In this document: positions 42,156-55,346 of the stretch, one piece after another
Layout: each line of letters starts with the position of its first letter
Numbering within the stretch: the stretch's first letter is position 1
Assembly (NCBI GenBank): GCA_018398805.1
Contig: JAGFBZ010000342.1
Span: 1,262,001 to 1,326,000 of the forward strand
DNA from: Hirundichthys speculiger
Lineage: Eukaryota > Chordata > Actinopteri > Beloniformes > Exocoetidae
Direction of reading: 5' to 3'
DNA length: 64,000 nt
The notes under the pieces: generated by a model
Databases searched by the model: none
Seen by the model: only the letters and a program-made list of their open reading frames with translations
Told to the model about the DNA's origin: nothing
Program-made: the position numbers and the translations under genes

Positions 42156-45100
42156 AAAAAAACAGAAAAGGAACCATTAGGTGTTTTTTTCCCCCTTCTG
42201 TTCTTCTCCCAGTGTAAAACTGTAACGCTAACGATCAGCCGAACGCTTTAGACACTGCAGCAAGATGCTGCAGCTAGACTTTAACCCTCGCTGTGCTGAA
42301 TTTCTGGGGCAGGATGAATCACGCTGCTGATGTTTCCTCTTTAATCTCACCACTATCACATTTATTTTCATGTAAGTGAGTTTATGTCTGATGTCAGTGA
42401 CTGTTGATATGCTTCATCGATCTGTGGCTGATAAAAAAAAGAAAGAAAAGAAAAAAACATTTGCTCAACTTTCACAAATGCATTGGAGGTGTTAATTCTG
42501 ATGATGTTAAATGAGATGCTCATCATTGTTTCCATCTCACGGTGACAGCATTTTTCATGTATCTAATGAGGGGGAAAGATTAGAGATGAAGGCTTGTTTT
42601 TTTGTTCTTTTTTTAAGGTGTGTGGTGTTTTTTTTTCTGGGTTGTTTGATCCAGTTAATGTCTCACTGTACTTCTGACTGTTGGGCTGTCAATCAGTATG
42701 AGAGAATTTGGCGTTAAGAAACGGATCTCTCAACGTGAAATAGCTGCACGGCTCAAGTCCAGGACGTTAAGACAACAGCCTGCATGTGCATCGATGAAGT
42801 AACGTCCCAGGCGGTGTTAGATGAGCCCGTTTGCTTCAGGAAAAGAGAATACGTAATACTATCAATCAGTGAACACGTGTGCTGTATTGTCTTCTGTTAC
42901 TCTTTTTTCTTGCTTCTATTTGAAAATATCAGGGAGAGTGTGTGAAGCTTGGGATATTTAAATCATAAAGAGAGGAGGGGAGGGGGGGAAATATCCTGGC
43001 AGCACATTTCAGTGTCTAGTCAACATGTAGCTTAAAGATCACTGCAGAAAAACTTGTTCCGTCTGTCACAAATACTCCCTCTCTCATTAACCTTTATAAA
43101 AAACCTAACATCTAAGAGCCTAACAAAGACACAAACATTGGCCTGAGATGAGAGAGGTGATCAACAGGGCAGCTTGGCCGACGGGACGACTTCACAAAAG
43201 CAGTCAGCACAGCGGCAGATCAAGAGACGTTCAGGAAGAGCACCTGTGAGGGCAACAAGAGGAGCCGACTAACATTTCTGACATTTGAGGAAGCCGAGTG
43301 ACTGATAAGATGCTTTTAATGAGTGCGGCCATTACCGCGGAGGCTGTTAGGGAGTTAATATGCAGTAGAGACTGACAGGGGAGGACAGGTATGTGTGTTT
43401 ACGGGAATAAGGCCGCGTTCTCTGAGAAATACAAGCGACGGGACGAAAAAAAAACGAGACTGTTAAAAGGGAAAATGGAGGATGAGGAGGACAGAGGAGA
43501 GGAGATGAGAGGACAGGCTGCACTAGTGTTTTCATGTCTAATGCTGATAGTTTCAGAATTAAAGAGCTGAAAATAGGGGGAAAAAATAAAAATCAAGCAT
43601 AGCATGACCCTTTAAAAAAAATAGAGGTGCAATGCAGAAGTGTCTGCAGGAATATAAAATGTAAAAGAAAAAGTCCTCGTCATGCCACAACACATATCGA
43701 TGGTGCAGCACATCAAGTGCTCATGATTGCATCAGTGTTCATCATTAACCCAAGACAATTTCTAGCAGTCAACATCTAATTGGAATAAACATGACCTACT
43801 GCAATGGACCCGGCGCTGTCACAAGTGATCAGCTATGCAAACGTCTGACGTGAGTGATTCTCTCCGTCCTGCAGCCGTGATTTAAATGTTGGGAGGATTT
43901 TCTGCGGCAGATCCGTCAGACGTGTGAATATTGTGAACCGTGGTGATCGAATAGGGTCGGCTGAAAGAGCTCCACGCCGTGAAGGAGATAAAATGCGTAG
44001 GGGGGGCTGGAGGGAGCGACGGTGGTTAATCCGAAATTCACAACTGACGCGACCATTTGGTGTTGCAGAGAACATTTGCCTCGTTACCGCTTCTGAAAGA
44101 ATACGTGTTGTCGATTATCTCTGACGTGACGTGCGCACCCAAGCACGCTGATCGTAGGCGGCAGATGGGTTTTGACTACCTGAACGTGTGCTAAAGCCGT
44201 TACCGTCAGCTTAGCACGACGGAGGTGAATTTCCGGTGAAGCAGGAACTGAACGTTACAGCGTCCTGCTCAGTGGTGAAGTGTGTTGTGCTATGTGGTCG
44301 CATGCTGCTTGTGCTATAAAAGGCTCTGACATCCCACTCGGTCAAAATGGCTACGGGGTCATCAATCAGCCAATGAGCTCGCCCGCCACTCTAGGCGCCC
44401 CCGTCTCCATGGGAAACACTTCTCCATCCCTTCCTTTCTCCACGTCATGTTATCTGACTGTGTGCTTTATTAACAATTATGAAGCCGATGGAAAGAGGAA
44501 GCACGGCGAGATGAACTTGCTCACAGAGCCGCAGGGATTGGGAGGGAGGGAGGGAGGGAGGGAGGGAGGGGGGGCTGTAATTGAAATGTAAGAGGAAAAA
44601 AAAAATTGAGAGGGACACAAAAGAGCACTGCATATTACTAGACAGTAGAAGTGAAAACAGTTAATGCTTGAAAGGAAGCCAACATCATACAGAGAAACAC
44701 GGCAGTCGGGTCTGACGCTGGCAAAAGATGCGTTTCAGAGGAAAAAAAAAGAAATGAGAACAGAACATTGCAATTATAGAAGGATTAGGACTCAACAGAA
44801 ACTTAAGTAAGGAGGGGAGAAGATGCAAAAGCAAAAACAGAAACAGGAGAAAACTGATTGTCGAGTGAGAAATGGAAGGTCGAGCTACCAGAGGAGAAGC
44901 AGAGCGAAGAGGCTCGGTTACAGACTGAGCGGAGCAAACGTGATGCAAGAGTGCCAGCTACAGATGGAATTGGGTAAATATATATATATATTTATATATA
45001 TAGCCACAGTGAATGGCCTGGGCTGCACCATGGCGGCTGCGTCGGGGGGGCATGGGGGGGGACGGAGGAAAGCAGCAGATAAGAAGCGCTGATACAGGGA

Positions 45101-45765
45101 ACAGACCGGGCCGCTGGGGGTACTTGAGCAAAGGAAGTGGCGCGCCCGGCTGTGGCGAGGGTGAGGCTGGAACGAATGGAGTGTAACCGCGTGTGCGCAC
45201 GCTGCCGGCGACAAAGGTCAAAGGTCAAAGCCTCCGAACGAGCAGCAGGGCCGAACATTATTACCTGCTCTCCCAGACGATCTGAGGCAGGACTGAGACT
45301 GGATGTTCTGACATCCAGTCGCTTTGATCCAATCACCTAATTAGTGTTTCTTCCTCACGTTAATCACCGTTCAATGCGGAGCATTTCAATGACCGACACC
45401 CGGAAGTGTTGCAGCTGCCATTTATCAACTTCATCAGCAATAAAAGACAATTACAATTTTCCCTTTTGAAATTTTCTCTCTTTTTTTCCCCCCTAACTAG
45501 TTATATTGTTGTAATCAGTGTCTTCTTACGGTATAAGATGCACATCAGTTTAAGTTGATTACAGAAGGAAATTCATTTAAATACACTTGTTTTCCTCTTG
45601 TAAACGATGAACTCAACTCTTGGTTGACAAGTGTGGACGCGTGTCCTTTTCTGGGTAAGTCAATCCCAGCTAAGAGATCTGGACAAGGATGTGAGGGCAG
45701 GTTTCAGCGGCACACGACCGGGCCTGACCGCTGCGCTGTACAGGGTTATTTACATGTCCTGCATG
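42156..45765. other. Intron sequence downstream of LRRC4
   Basis: Contains a (GGGA)n microsatellite at about 44540-44571 and a TATATA run near 44980-45001. A 103-codon frame at 44280-44591 has ordinary composition at its start but no recognised family. Nothing else was identified. Confidence 0.45.
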
Positions 45766-45773
45766 GTTCTAAT

Positions 45774-46698
45774 TAGGGCTGTAGCGATACACTAATCTTG
45801 CGATACGATACACGATATTCAGTTTACGATACAGTATATATCGATATTCATCTCATTTTCTGAAAGATTTTAAAGGATTTTATGCATTAGGGCTGTAGCG
45901 ATACACTAATCTCATAATACGATACGATATGATACATAATTTTCAGGTCGACCCAAAGGGGTTTCGGTCATGAATGTGGTTCACTCGGGTCAGAATGGGA
46001 AACCCCATCTTCCGACCGCTCTCGAACTAGGGATGTAGCGATACACTAATCTCACGATACAATACACGATATTCAGCTCACGATACGATATATATCGATA
46101 TTTGTCTTAAGATACATTTACATCATTTTCCAAAAGATTTTAAAGGGACAAAGTGATTTTGGTGACATCTTGTGAGTGTTCCAATGACTTTGTTTGAATT
46201 AATTGAACTGAAAGCATCAATTACACATTATATGGCTGACAGGCAGCTTGCAAATGCTGGACAAACTGAATAAAAGATTCGTTGAGAAAAATAGTTTCAT
46301 TTATTCAAATAGTGCTAATTGTTGCTTGCAAGCTTTTAAAGGTAAGGGCACAATGGAGAGTTAAAGTACAGCTAGAGACCTTCTTTGGTAGCTTTTTTGG
46401 TTTGATACTGAACATATGAGGTAGCTACTAGCCATTCTAGCCACCAGGTTCAGTAAAAACGAATCATGGCAGCCAATAATTCAAGTCCATTGGAGCAACA
46501 TTTGAGCCATCTTAAAATTGCACCCATCTCAGCAGAGTAGCTGGAGGACTTAATGGCTGCAAAGTGCAGGAAGAGCAAACCTGCAGGACATGGGGGGTTT
46601 TGAAAGGAGCTTAGAATATCGATACTCGCGCTGAAAAATCGATACTCTCTGGGGGAATAAAATATTGATATATATCGCAGAATCGATAAAATTGCTCA
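45774..46698. mobile_element. Three successive hAT family A left ends, the last a nearly full copy
   Basis: TAGGG(C/A)TGTAGCGATACAC begins at 45774, 45888 and 46028 in the same orientation. The first two are truncated after about 114 and fewer than 140 bp. The third runs to ATTGCTCAGCCTG near 46698 with family A interior blocks, but its right terminus is diverged and no clear target duplication is visible. Confidence 0.75.
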
Positions 46699-49170
46699 GC
46701 CTGCCTTCTGGTAGTTGCATGTGCTCGTTTCCTCTGGCTCGAACTCTCGAGCATCACAGCCTAAGAGGTGGGTTGGATCCAGAGTTTAAATCTGTGCGTG
46801 TAGGAGCTTACCGGCGCTCTTGAAGCAACTGACCATAAGGAACTGCACCAAAAGCACTGCGGGCCTCGCCGCTGTGGAGGACGAGTCCTACGCAGCTGCA
46901 GAGGCTAGAATCTTTGTGTAAACACTAGTTACTGTGCTAGTGGAGCAGAGAGGAGGCTATTCTCAGCAATCCTTTGAGCGTAATGCTTTGTGACTCAACA
47001 TGAGTCAGGGCCAAAGAGTTGTTTGGTCCTCACGTCAAACAGAGAGACTGTACACAGGGCAGAGCCAAAAGACAGAGACGTAGAGGAGAAAACGGACAGA
47101 TGTAGAGGGGACAAGGGCGTAGCATCTGGCGGACCGGAGGAAGGTGCGTGCTCAGGTGCGTCTGTCCATCAGCGTGGAAATGAATGCAAGCTGCTGTTCT
47201 CGGCAGCCGGCTGGTTGTGTGACTTTCTGCTTCTGAGGTCAATAGAGACGAAGCTAAACTCCTCTCGGTACACCGTCGGCAATAATCGCAGAGTGGCTGG
47301 AGCTCTAGTTTATACCAAAGGGAAAACAACAACATATATCACACACAGACACACACGGTGGTCAAAAGAGCAGAAATTTTGCAGCTAGAAGTGAGATTGA
47401 ACTGCAGGTGGGCTGTGTGGCCTATTAGCTGCCATGAGGTGAGCCGCTCGAGTGTGTTACTCCCTGGGAGACGGACTTTATTGCTCTTTTGGAGGGTGAA
47501 AAACATCCCTGTGTTTTCTTTGCAGCCAGGAACGGCAGAGCCCCACTTTTATGATCGCGTCCTGCAGCACCAGGCCGAGGGAGGGGTGGGGGGGGGCAGT
47601 AAATCAGGTCCACGAGGAGCAGCAAACGGGGGTGGCCGAGATGTGAGATAGGGTACGTGACACAAATTAAGACATAAAAAGCACACACGCTCACAGAATG
47701 CACATGCACACAGGTAAAAGAAAAAAAATTAAAAATTAAACCCAGCGACCATTAATTTCACTGCTTTTTGCACGATTTATGTGTTGAAGAAATCACGATG
47801 GCAGACTCAGCATCACCCTTGCAGGAAGAAAAGCCATGAAGAAAAAAAACTTAAAAGCCCGTGTACGATATGGCCGATAAGAAAATCCACGCTTTTATGC
47901 TGCAAGAGAAGAAAAGCAAATGAGGACAAAGAGGGGAAAGCCTGGAAACCGCTGCTACATGGTAGTAAACAGGGCAAATTCAGGAAATTCATTATTTTCA
48001 AGGATGACAAGGTGGATGCAGAGAATCGGGGTTACAAAAATGGACTCCTGCAGAGCCAAAGGCAGAAGACCGGAGTTAAGAGAGTAACTTGGGTGGACGG
48101 AGGGTGAAAGAGCTGCAGAAGGTACATACAGCAAGGAGAAACAGCAGAGATGAGGCACGAAGATCAGTTTCAGCAGAAATAACATCAGAACTGGAAACAA
48201 ATAAAAAGCCACTTTATAGATTTATTTTTTTTTTAGATGGGATCAAACTGGGGAGCGGAGTGCTAATGTCGAAGAAAATGCGCGCTGCCGATCAAAGGAC
48301 GGTTGAGATGAAAGCCCTAAAAATGCAGCATCCATGGGCTGAATCCGCTTTCCTGTGGAGGCAAAATTATTCAGCTGCTGCAGCAAATTGCTGCGAGCGC
48401 TTAAATCGCTGCGTGCACGTGTAGTTGAGTCAGCTGTGATCTTTAAGAATCAAACGAATCAATAGCGAACGTCTGCAGTGGATAACTGAAGCTTTGCTGC
48501 ACCAACTCCAGTTCTCATCATGCAGCGGGGGGCATTTGATTCTCTCTTCTTTTTTTCCTCCTTTTATTTCCAGGATCTGTTTATGTGGTAATTAAGCAGA
48601 GTGAAATGCAGATATGCGTCTGATGCACCAGAAGCAGAAAGGGAATGGAAATGATGTGAGAGAAGCTCCAGTAAGTCAGTAGGATCCAGACGTGGAGCTT
48701 TAATTGCTCCCAAAAAATAAATAAAGGGTCTTCCTTTCTTTCACTTCAGAGCAAAAAAACAAAAGAGGCCGGAGGACTGAAGTTGGCTGCAACTTCTCCC
48801 CCCCCCTCCCCCGTTAAACTGAACCTCTAACAAATCAGGACACACTTCAGCGTAACGAGGAAGACGAGAGCACGAGCGCTGAAGTGGTCCGTGCGCTCGA
48901 GTCTGATGTGGGGAGCCATTAAAATCAGAGGTCTCGTATAAAACGTTTTTTTTTTTTTCATGTTTTCATCTCATCGGTGTCGAACATTCTGCAGCTGTGG
49001 CTGAAACACATTTTACAGCGCTCGTTTAGCAGCCTGATGATACCACGAACAAATAAATATTGATAAAAGCATACAAGATCTGAGAAAACAGAAAATAAGA
49101 GCATTTAAACCCAGCAGCTGCCTAGTGATACCACGGAGTATTAAAAATTGAGAGATCATCGGGCCTGACG
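46699..49170. other. Intron sequence, no gene seen
   Basis: Several open frames of 90-130 codons on either strand lack recognisable families. A G-run near 47588-47596 and C-runs near 48799-48810 are present. Confidence 0.45.
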
Positions 49171-49178
49171 AGGCATAC

Positions 49179-49613
49179 TAGAGCTGAGCGATTTGATCAA
49201 TTCTGTGATATATATCGATATTTTTTTCCCCAGAGAGTATCAATTTTTCAGCCTTGAGTATCGATATTCTAAGCTTCTTTCAAAACCTCCGTGTCCCACC
49301 TTTAAAAGCTTGCAAGCAACAATTTGCACTGTTTAAATGAATGAAACTATTTTTCTCAACAAATCTTTTATTCAGTTTGTCCAGCATTTACAAGCTGCCT
49401 GTCAGCCATATAATGTGTAATTGATGCTTTCAGTTCAATTAATTCAAACAAAGTCATTGGAACACTCACAAGATGTCACCAAAATCACTTTGTCCCTTTA
49501 AAATCTTTCAGAAAATGATGTAAATGTATTGTAAGATGAATATCAATATACATCGTATCGTGAGCCGAATATCGTGTATCGTATCGTGAGAGTAGTGTAT
49601 CGCTACACCCCTA
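49179..49613. mobile_element. hAT family A element, copy at 49.2 kb
   Basis: TAGAGCTGAGCGATTTG...CGCTACACCCCTA with flanks AGGCATAC (49171-49178) and ATGCATAC (49614-49621), 7 of 8 identical. Confidence 0.9.
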
Positions 49614-49706
49614 ATGCATACACCTGCAAAAGAAAAGCAAACCGGAAGTATGAAGATTTGATCAATAGTGGTAAAGGTGCAACTTAAACACGGTCAAATC
49701 TGTATA

Positions 49707-50379
49707 CAGTGATCCCTCGCCAATTCGCTCTTTAAGTTCACGGTTTTAGTTATTCGCAGATTTTTCAGAAATATATAATATAAAAATCAAGAAAAAATCG
49801 TGGAAACATCACAGGATGTTGTGCGCGTTCTCTCGCAGCGAAGAAATGTTGTGAGCCAGCCTGGCCCCTTTAAGAAGGTGGCCTTATGGGTAATGTAGTG
49901 TGTGTGTCGTGGGACGGCAGAATGAAAACGGGGTTAGATGAAAAGTGTAGTGAGCATCAACAGCAGCCCAGCGTGTATAGATTTACATTCTCTGTTAACC
50001 GACAGGAGCCCAACAATACAACCTGTGTGATGTTACAAGTTCCTGCAGTGCCAGAATAAAGTGCTCGTTCCATGCAGAGAAAACCAGACTGTTTCTTTTG
50101 TTGTTGTTAGCCTGTTAGCCGCTAATTACTAGCCAAAAATAGCACAATAGCAGCAGTTTGTTTACTACGGTTCAGAGACCAGAGGCTGTAAAGGTAACAG
50201 AAAGACCACAGTTGAGCCTTTGTCTTGTTCCGCTGCAGTGCCTCGCTACTTTTTTGCGGTTTTTAAACATATTTTAAACACATTATTTAGGCTCGGGGGG
50301 CTCCAGCTCCAGTTTGCAGATTTTGATTTTCACGGGGAGGCGCCGGTCCCCATTAACCGTGAAAAATAAGGTATCACTG
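49707..50379. mobile_element. TA-flanked MITE (Tigger-like), copy 2
   Basis: CAGTGATCCCTCGCC...AAGGTATCACTG with TA on both sides (49705-49706, 50380-50381). Inverted in orientation relative to the copy at 15883; shares GTCGTGGGACGGCAGAATG-type blocks. Confidence 0.87.
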
Positions 50380-50381
50380 TA

Positions 50382-51294
50382 AAACCTTAACAGTAACGGT
50401 TCTGGATTTGCTCTTCACTGACGCTGCAAAGCTCTGCAGAAATAAAATCCACCTGCTTGTGCTTCCTGCTGCCACTTGGGGGCAGCATCAAAAACATGGA
50501 ACGATGCCACACAAAATAAACACTTCTGTTCCGACGTAAATGACACGTAACTCTTCCACTACCGGTTTTCTTGTCCCGGCGCGTCCCAGCGCCACCGTTT
50601 AAGGCTCCGTGAAGCCATTCAGAACCAGGAAGCCCTGCAACAGGTGGAGCTTTTTCGTTCCTCGCTCCCACTGATTAAAACGCAATCAAAAACGGAGACG
50701 TGCATTTGCATGGCCGCTTGTGTTCGTCCATGAATAATAGATTTCATGTTGACGGAGTAAAAAATGACTTCAAACCACAGAGCACAAACATCAGGAAAAT
50801 GATCTAAAAAGAAACAACAACATGAAAATGAAAGAGAAGAGTTGGAGTTTGGGGAGCAGAAAGGAGAGAAGATGAAACTCAGGGTAGCAGAGACTTGGCA
50901 ACGCCGTCACCCTCCCACTGTTGGCAGCAGAGGCACAAACTGTTAGCTCACAGCGGTACATGCATCTATTAGTATTGTTCCAGGAGATAATAACTGTGTG
51001 TGAGACTTTCTGCGGGGGCAAGTGTGTGTTCGGGTGTCGATTCCACGCTTGGAGCGAAAAGGCAGGTGGCGGCGAGGTGGCAGACAAACTGCACGAAACG
51101 CCATCGGAAAAAAAAACATTTAGAGACGAGCGTTGGACTGTCTTGGAGCGTTGCCGGGCGACGGCGGAGACGGCAGTGCACGTGGAGCGCTTCCATCGAA
51201 GTTGACGGCAGAGGTCGCACTTTCTGGATTTTGTGTAGTTGTGCTCATGAATGAAGCGTTTGATTTCTATGTCGGTCCCATTTCATCGTAGAGC
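50382..51294. other. Intron sequence, no gene seen
   Basis: No recognised gene or bounded repeat. Confidence 0.5.
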
Positions 51295-52070
51295 CACGAC
51301 TGTAGTGATACGCTAATCTCACGATACACGATATTCAGCTCACGATACGATCACGATTACGATATATATCGATATTCATCTTACAATACATTTACATCAT
51401 TTTCCCAAAGATTTTAAAGGGACAAAGTGATTTTGGTGACATCTTGTCAGTGTTCCAATGACTTTGAATTAATTGAACTGAAAGCATCAATTACACATTA
51501 TATGGCTGACAGGCAGCTTGCAAATGCTGGACAAAATGAATAAAAGATTGCTTGCCTGCAAGCTTTTAAAGGTGAGACACGGGGGTTTTGAAAGAAGCTT
51601 AGAATATCGATACCCACGGCTGAAAAATCGATACTCTCTAAAACAGTGATTCCCAAAGTGTGGGCCGCGGCCCCCTGGTGGGCCGCCGCGGTACTGCAGG
51701 TGGGCGGTGAGAGGTCATTAAAATTAAACAAATGTGTTTTAAATCCTCGATCTTTTTTAAATATGTTTTTAATTACTGTAAAATATTCATGACATGATTA
51801 AAAAAAACATTAAGAAGTAATAAAACAAACCAGTTAAGTGTTATTCTACTGTCATCTTAACGACAAGTGTCACCTTATTTGTTGACCCCTTACATTAATA
51901 TCAAAACATAGCGTCTAGTCCTGTATGTTGATCACAGTTGTGATTCAAGATTTCTGTGGGCCACGGAGATTTTTCACATTTCAAATTGGGCCTTGGTATT
52001 CTGAAGTTTGGGAATGGCTGCTCTAAAATATCGATATATATCGCAGAATCGATAAAATCGCTCAGCTCTA
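51295..52070. mobile_element. hAT family A element with a nested hAT-like MITE
   Basis: Begins with the diverged CACGACTGTAGTGATACGC and ends AATCGCTCAGCTCTA. Interior blocks match family A. The target duplication is unclear (GCCAC shared at both flanks). An element is inserted at 51644-52020. Confidence 0.82.
51644..52020. mobile_element. hAT-like MITE (CAGTGATTCCCAAAG type), copy 1
   Basis: The termini CAGTGATTCCCAAAGTG and AGTTTGGGAATGGCTG are imperfect inverted repeats. A perfect CTCTAAAA duplication (51636-51643, 52021-52028) lies within hAT A. 377 bp, no coding capacity. Confidence 0.93.
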
Positions 52071-52141
52071 GCGGCCACGACGGTGGCTCAAACTCCTTCG
52101 GACTGGATGCAAAGTTCAGAGTTGCCAGGATGAGAAATTAA

Positions 52142-52547
52142 AGGTGGGGTAGGTGTTCTTTGAAAAAATGGTTCCAGCAATCCAACTCAAGTGAGATTTT
52201 GAAAATATACACTCCCTCCCTCCTCTCAAAGACTCCGCCTCCTCCTCTTCAGCTCATCCCTCGAAACCACGCCTTCACACGATTCACGACTACATGAACC
52301 GCAGGGAGGGAGGGAGGGGTGGGTGGGAGTGCATTGATATTTGATGGACGTATTAGGCATCCAATGAAAGTAATGATGATCACTATTTTGATTGGTCAGA
52401 GTTTTTCTCTGATTATACCCTCTAGACTGGACCAAAACGTTTAGTTTTTTTTGCAAACATTTTATTTCAGTGGGTGCAATGGGAATGTGAAAAGGTTTTC
52501 AAGCAATATTGTAAAAGTGCTGCAAAAAAACAACACCTACCCCACCT
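52142..52547. mobile_element. TTAA-flanked MITE (piggyBac/Kolobok-like)
   Basis: Perfect inverted termini AGGTGGGGTAGGTGTT / AACACCTACCCCACCT bounded by TTAA on both sides (52138-52141, 52548-52551). 406 bp, no coding capacity. The superfamily is inferred from the TTAA target. Confidence 0.85.
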
Positions 52548-52551
52548 TTAA

Positions 52552-54157
52552 GGTTTCAACGACAGCGCCTGAGCTTTGGGAGCTCAATTAAAAAACTCCT
52601 AGTTTGACGTCAAGGCAATAAATAACACCACAAATAAAAACACCTCAAGTCAGGCTTCTTTTTCCCTCCAGGTTTAGGAACAAAACACGATGGTTATGTG
52701 GTGCAACATCAGCGAACCAGCGTTTGGGGCAGTTGTATTAAATCCTGCAGGGAAGGCTGCTTCCTGCAGAGAAACGCGTCCCTCAAGGGAACGTCGAACT
52801 CCAACTGAAGCTACCAGACGTATCTCAGGATGCATTAAACGGTGGGACGGTTTTTTTGTTTTAGCTGCGGGCATTCCCACCAGAGAGGGCTTCCAGGCAC
52901 CATTAATCAAACTAAGCTCTTTAACATGTAAACACTAAATACAAAATGAATATTTTACAAGCAACTCATGCAAATGCTTTAGTTGGATCTTGTTTAGAAT
53001 AACAGTTAGGTTGCAGCCATTCGTGTAAATGTGGTCAATGTGAAGCAGTTTCAGGGCCTTGATGTATTTTCAGATATCGAGGTCGAGACTGCTGCAACGT
53101 CTGTGGTATTTTCTGACGTAAAGGAATATAGTTTTATTTATTTATTTATTTTTTGTGGGAGTGTGAAGGTGAATGTGTCCTTCACCAGTCCTTTATTAAC
53201 ATCTTAAATCCTGATTTCGTCAGAGAGGACTCAAAAACACCAGCAGTGAAAGAGTTAAAGACAAGACAGTTAAAGAGATGCAACAGTGGGGGTGTGGTGT
53301 GTGCTGGGTTGTTAAGTGTGAGTATGATATAGTTTTATTGAACTGAATACTTGAATACTGACGTTGCTCTACAGGATATTAAATGGTGGAGCCTTGACCT
53401 CTGAGACCTTTCACCTTTCCGTGTACCTCGGTAGCAGGTGACGCTGTGCCAGAAACCTTTTAATGGCCTCGTTTTTCTGACATGCAAGAGTGAACGCGCT
53501 ACAACAACTGAACACGCTCGGAGATCCAGCTGGCGGCTGAAGCATCCCGAGGACTGCAGCGTCCCCGACAACCTTTCCTGGCAATGCCTCCGCAAACTCC
53601 CCTGCACGCTGTGGGGGGGGGCAGACGGCGGTTTAAAGAAACCACATTTCTAAAGATGGCTCAATCCTAGATATGCCACTTCTCCTATTAGCTTTATCTG
53701 AGAATTCAAAGATGATCGCTAAATCGTTTTTTTCTCCTTTTTGGTTAAATAGATTTTGCAAGCCCCGTTCTTCCCTTTATGCCCCCCCAGTGTCCTCTGG
53801 GAAACATAGAGAAAGGAGGGAAGGGAGGGGGAGTGAGGAGATGCTGATCGCTGACACAGCGGCTGAGATGGCCTCTCTTGTTGGTAAGGGATATAAAGAA
53901 ATGGAACGAGAGAAGAAGTAGATGGAAGGATATGCTTAGACGGGGACAAGAGTCCAGGTGTGAGAAAATTATGCCGGGGGTGAACTGGGGAAGGATTCCC
54001 ACCTCAAATCTCTCCTCTTTCCAGCCTTGATTTGGTGCTTATTTGTTAGTATCCTTAAAAGCTACAGTGCATTTCTTGTGACACCAGGTAGAGTGGAGGG
54101 AAGACTGGAGAAGGAGATGAGACGAGGGGACGGGGTAGACGTGTCCCCTCTGGTGCA
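52552..54157. other. Intron sequence, no gene seen
   Basis: A (TTTA)n tract lies near 53131-53152. No recognised gene. Confidence 0.45.
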
Positions 54158-54165
54158 CCGACAGC

Positions 54166-55338
54166 CAGTGTTGTACCTGATCGCATTCATTTAACGTTCA
54201 CGAACTAGTTCATATTTTTTGCGAACGTGAACTGAGCGCGCTCTCTTTCTCCTTCACCAGCGGGGGGCGTGAACGAGTTCATTTGGGCAGTTGTGAACGA
54301 CACTTTTTCAAAGTTCACGCACGGTCAAAACCGTTTCAGGTTTCCAGCGAACCTCATTTAAAATCCACCACAAACGAGCCTGATATGTATCTGAGGAAAT
54401 CAATCAAACATGGCAACACGGCTGTCGCTGCTGTCACGCTAACAATTGTGTCATCAAATGTTTAAAACAAGCAGGAAGATGAAAGCTGCAGTCACCCAGA
54501 GCTGGAGGAGACCCCCGACTGCTGGGGGGATTGAAATATTGAAATGGGGGGAAAAAACATTTGCACCTTAAGGACCTGTTTTTGTCTGATAATAAAGATC
54601 ATTTGGCAGCAAGTTGTTCCTCATATTTTTAATCTACTGTAGAGCAGTGATTCCCAAAGTGTGGGCCGCGGCCCCCTGGTGGGCCGTCGTGGTACTGCAG
54701 GTGGGCCGTGAGAGGTCATTAAAATTAAACAAATGTGTTTTAAATCAATGATCTTTTTCAAATATGTTTTTAATTACTGTAAAATATTCATGACATGATT
54801 AAAAAACATTAAGAAGTAATAGAACAAACCAGTTAAGTGTTATTCTACTGTCATCTTAACTTAATATGACAAGTGTCACCTTATTTGTTGACCCCTCACA
54901 TTAATATCGGATCATGGTTCCTGGTCCTGAATGTTGATCACAGTTGTGATTAAAGGTTTCGGTGGAGTGTGGAGATTTTTCACATTTCAAATTGGGCCTC
55001 AGTATTCTGAAGTTTGGGAATGGCTGCTGTAGAGAGAAACTGAAACGGAAATTACAGTTTTACATGCTAATGTGAACCCTGGTTGGTTCAGGATTCAGAA
55101 TTGGACCAATAGTTTTCAACAGATAAAATGGATAAATTTATTGCTATTTGTGGTGGTGTAGTATATGGGCAGTGGCAATCAATTTGACAAATAATTGCAC
55201 GCAGCAACATAATTTTTTTTTTTTTAAATGAACTATTTTAGTTCATTTTTTGAAATGGTGAACTGAACTAGTTCATTTTAATTTCTCTGAACTATGAACT
55301 GAACTAGTTCGTGTAGAAAGTGAACTTGCCCAACACTG
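54166..55338. mobile_element. hAT-like element (CAGTGTTG type) with a nested MITE
   Basis: The termini CAGTGTTGTACC and CTTGCCCAACACTG are bounded by a perfect CCGACAGC duplication (54158-54165, 55339-55346). Interior GAACTAGTTC words recur in both arms. It holds the 54645-55026 insertion. Confidence 0.92.
54645..55026. mobile_element. hAT-like MITE (CAGTGATTCCCAAAG type), copy 2
   Basis: 382 bp, highly similar to 51644-52020, with a perfect CTGTAGAG duplication (54637-54644, 55027-55034). Again inserted into another hAT. Confidence 0.93.
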
Positions 55339-55346
55339 CCGACAGC

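Noticed and set aside
44280..44591. 103-codon frame downstream of LRRC4 with ordinary-looking composition
   Set aside because: No family was recognised, it ends in a (GGGA)n microsatellite, and no splice sites or promoter support it.
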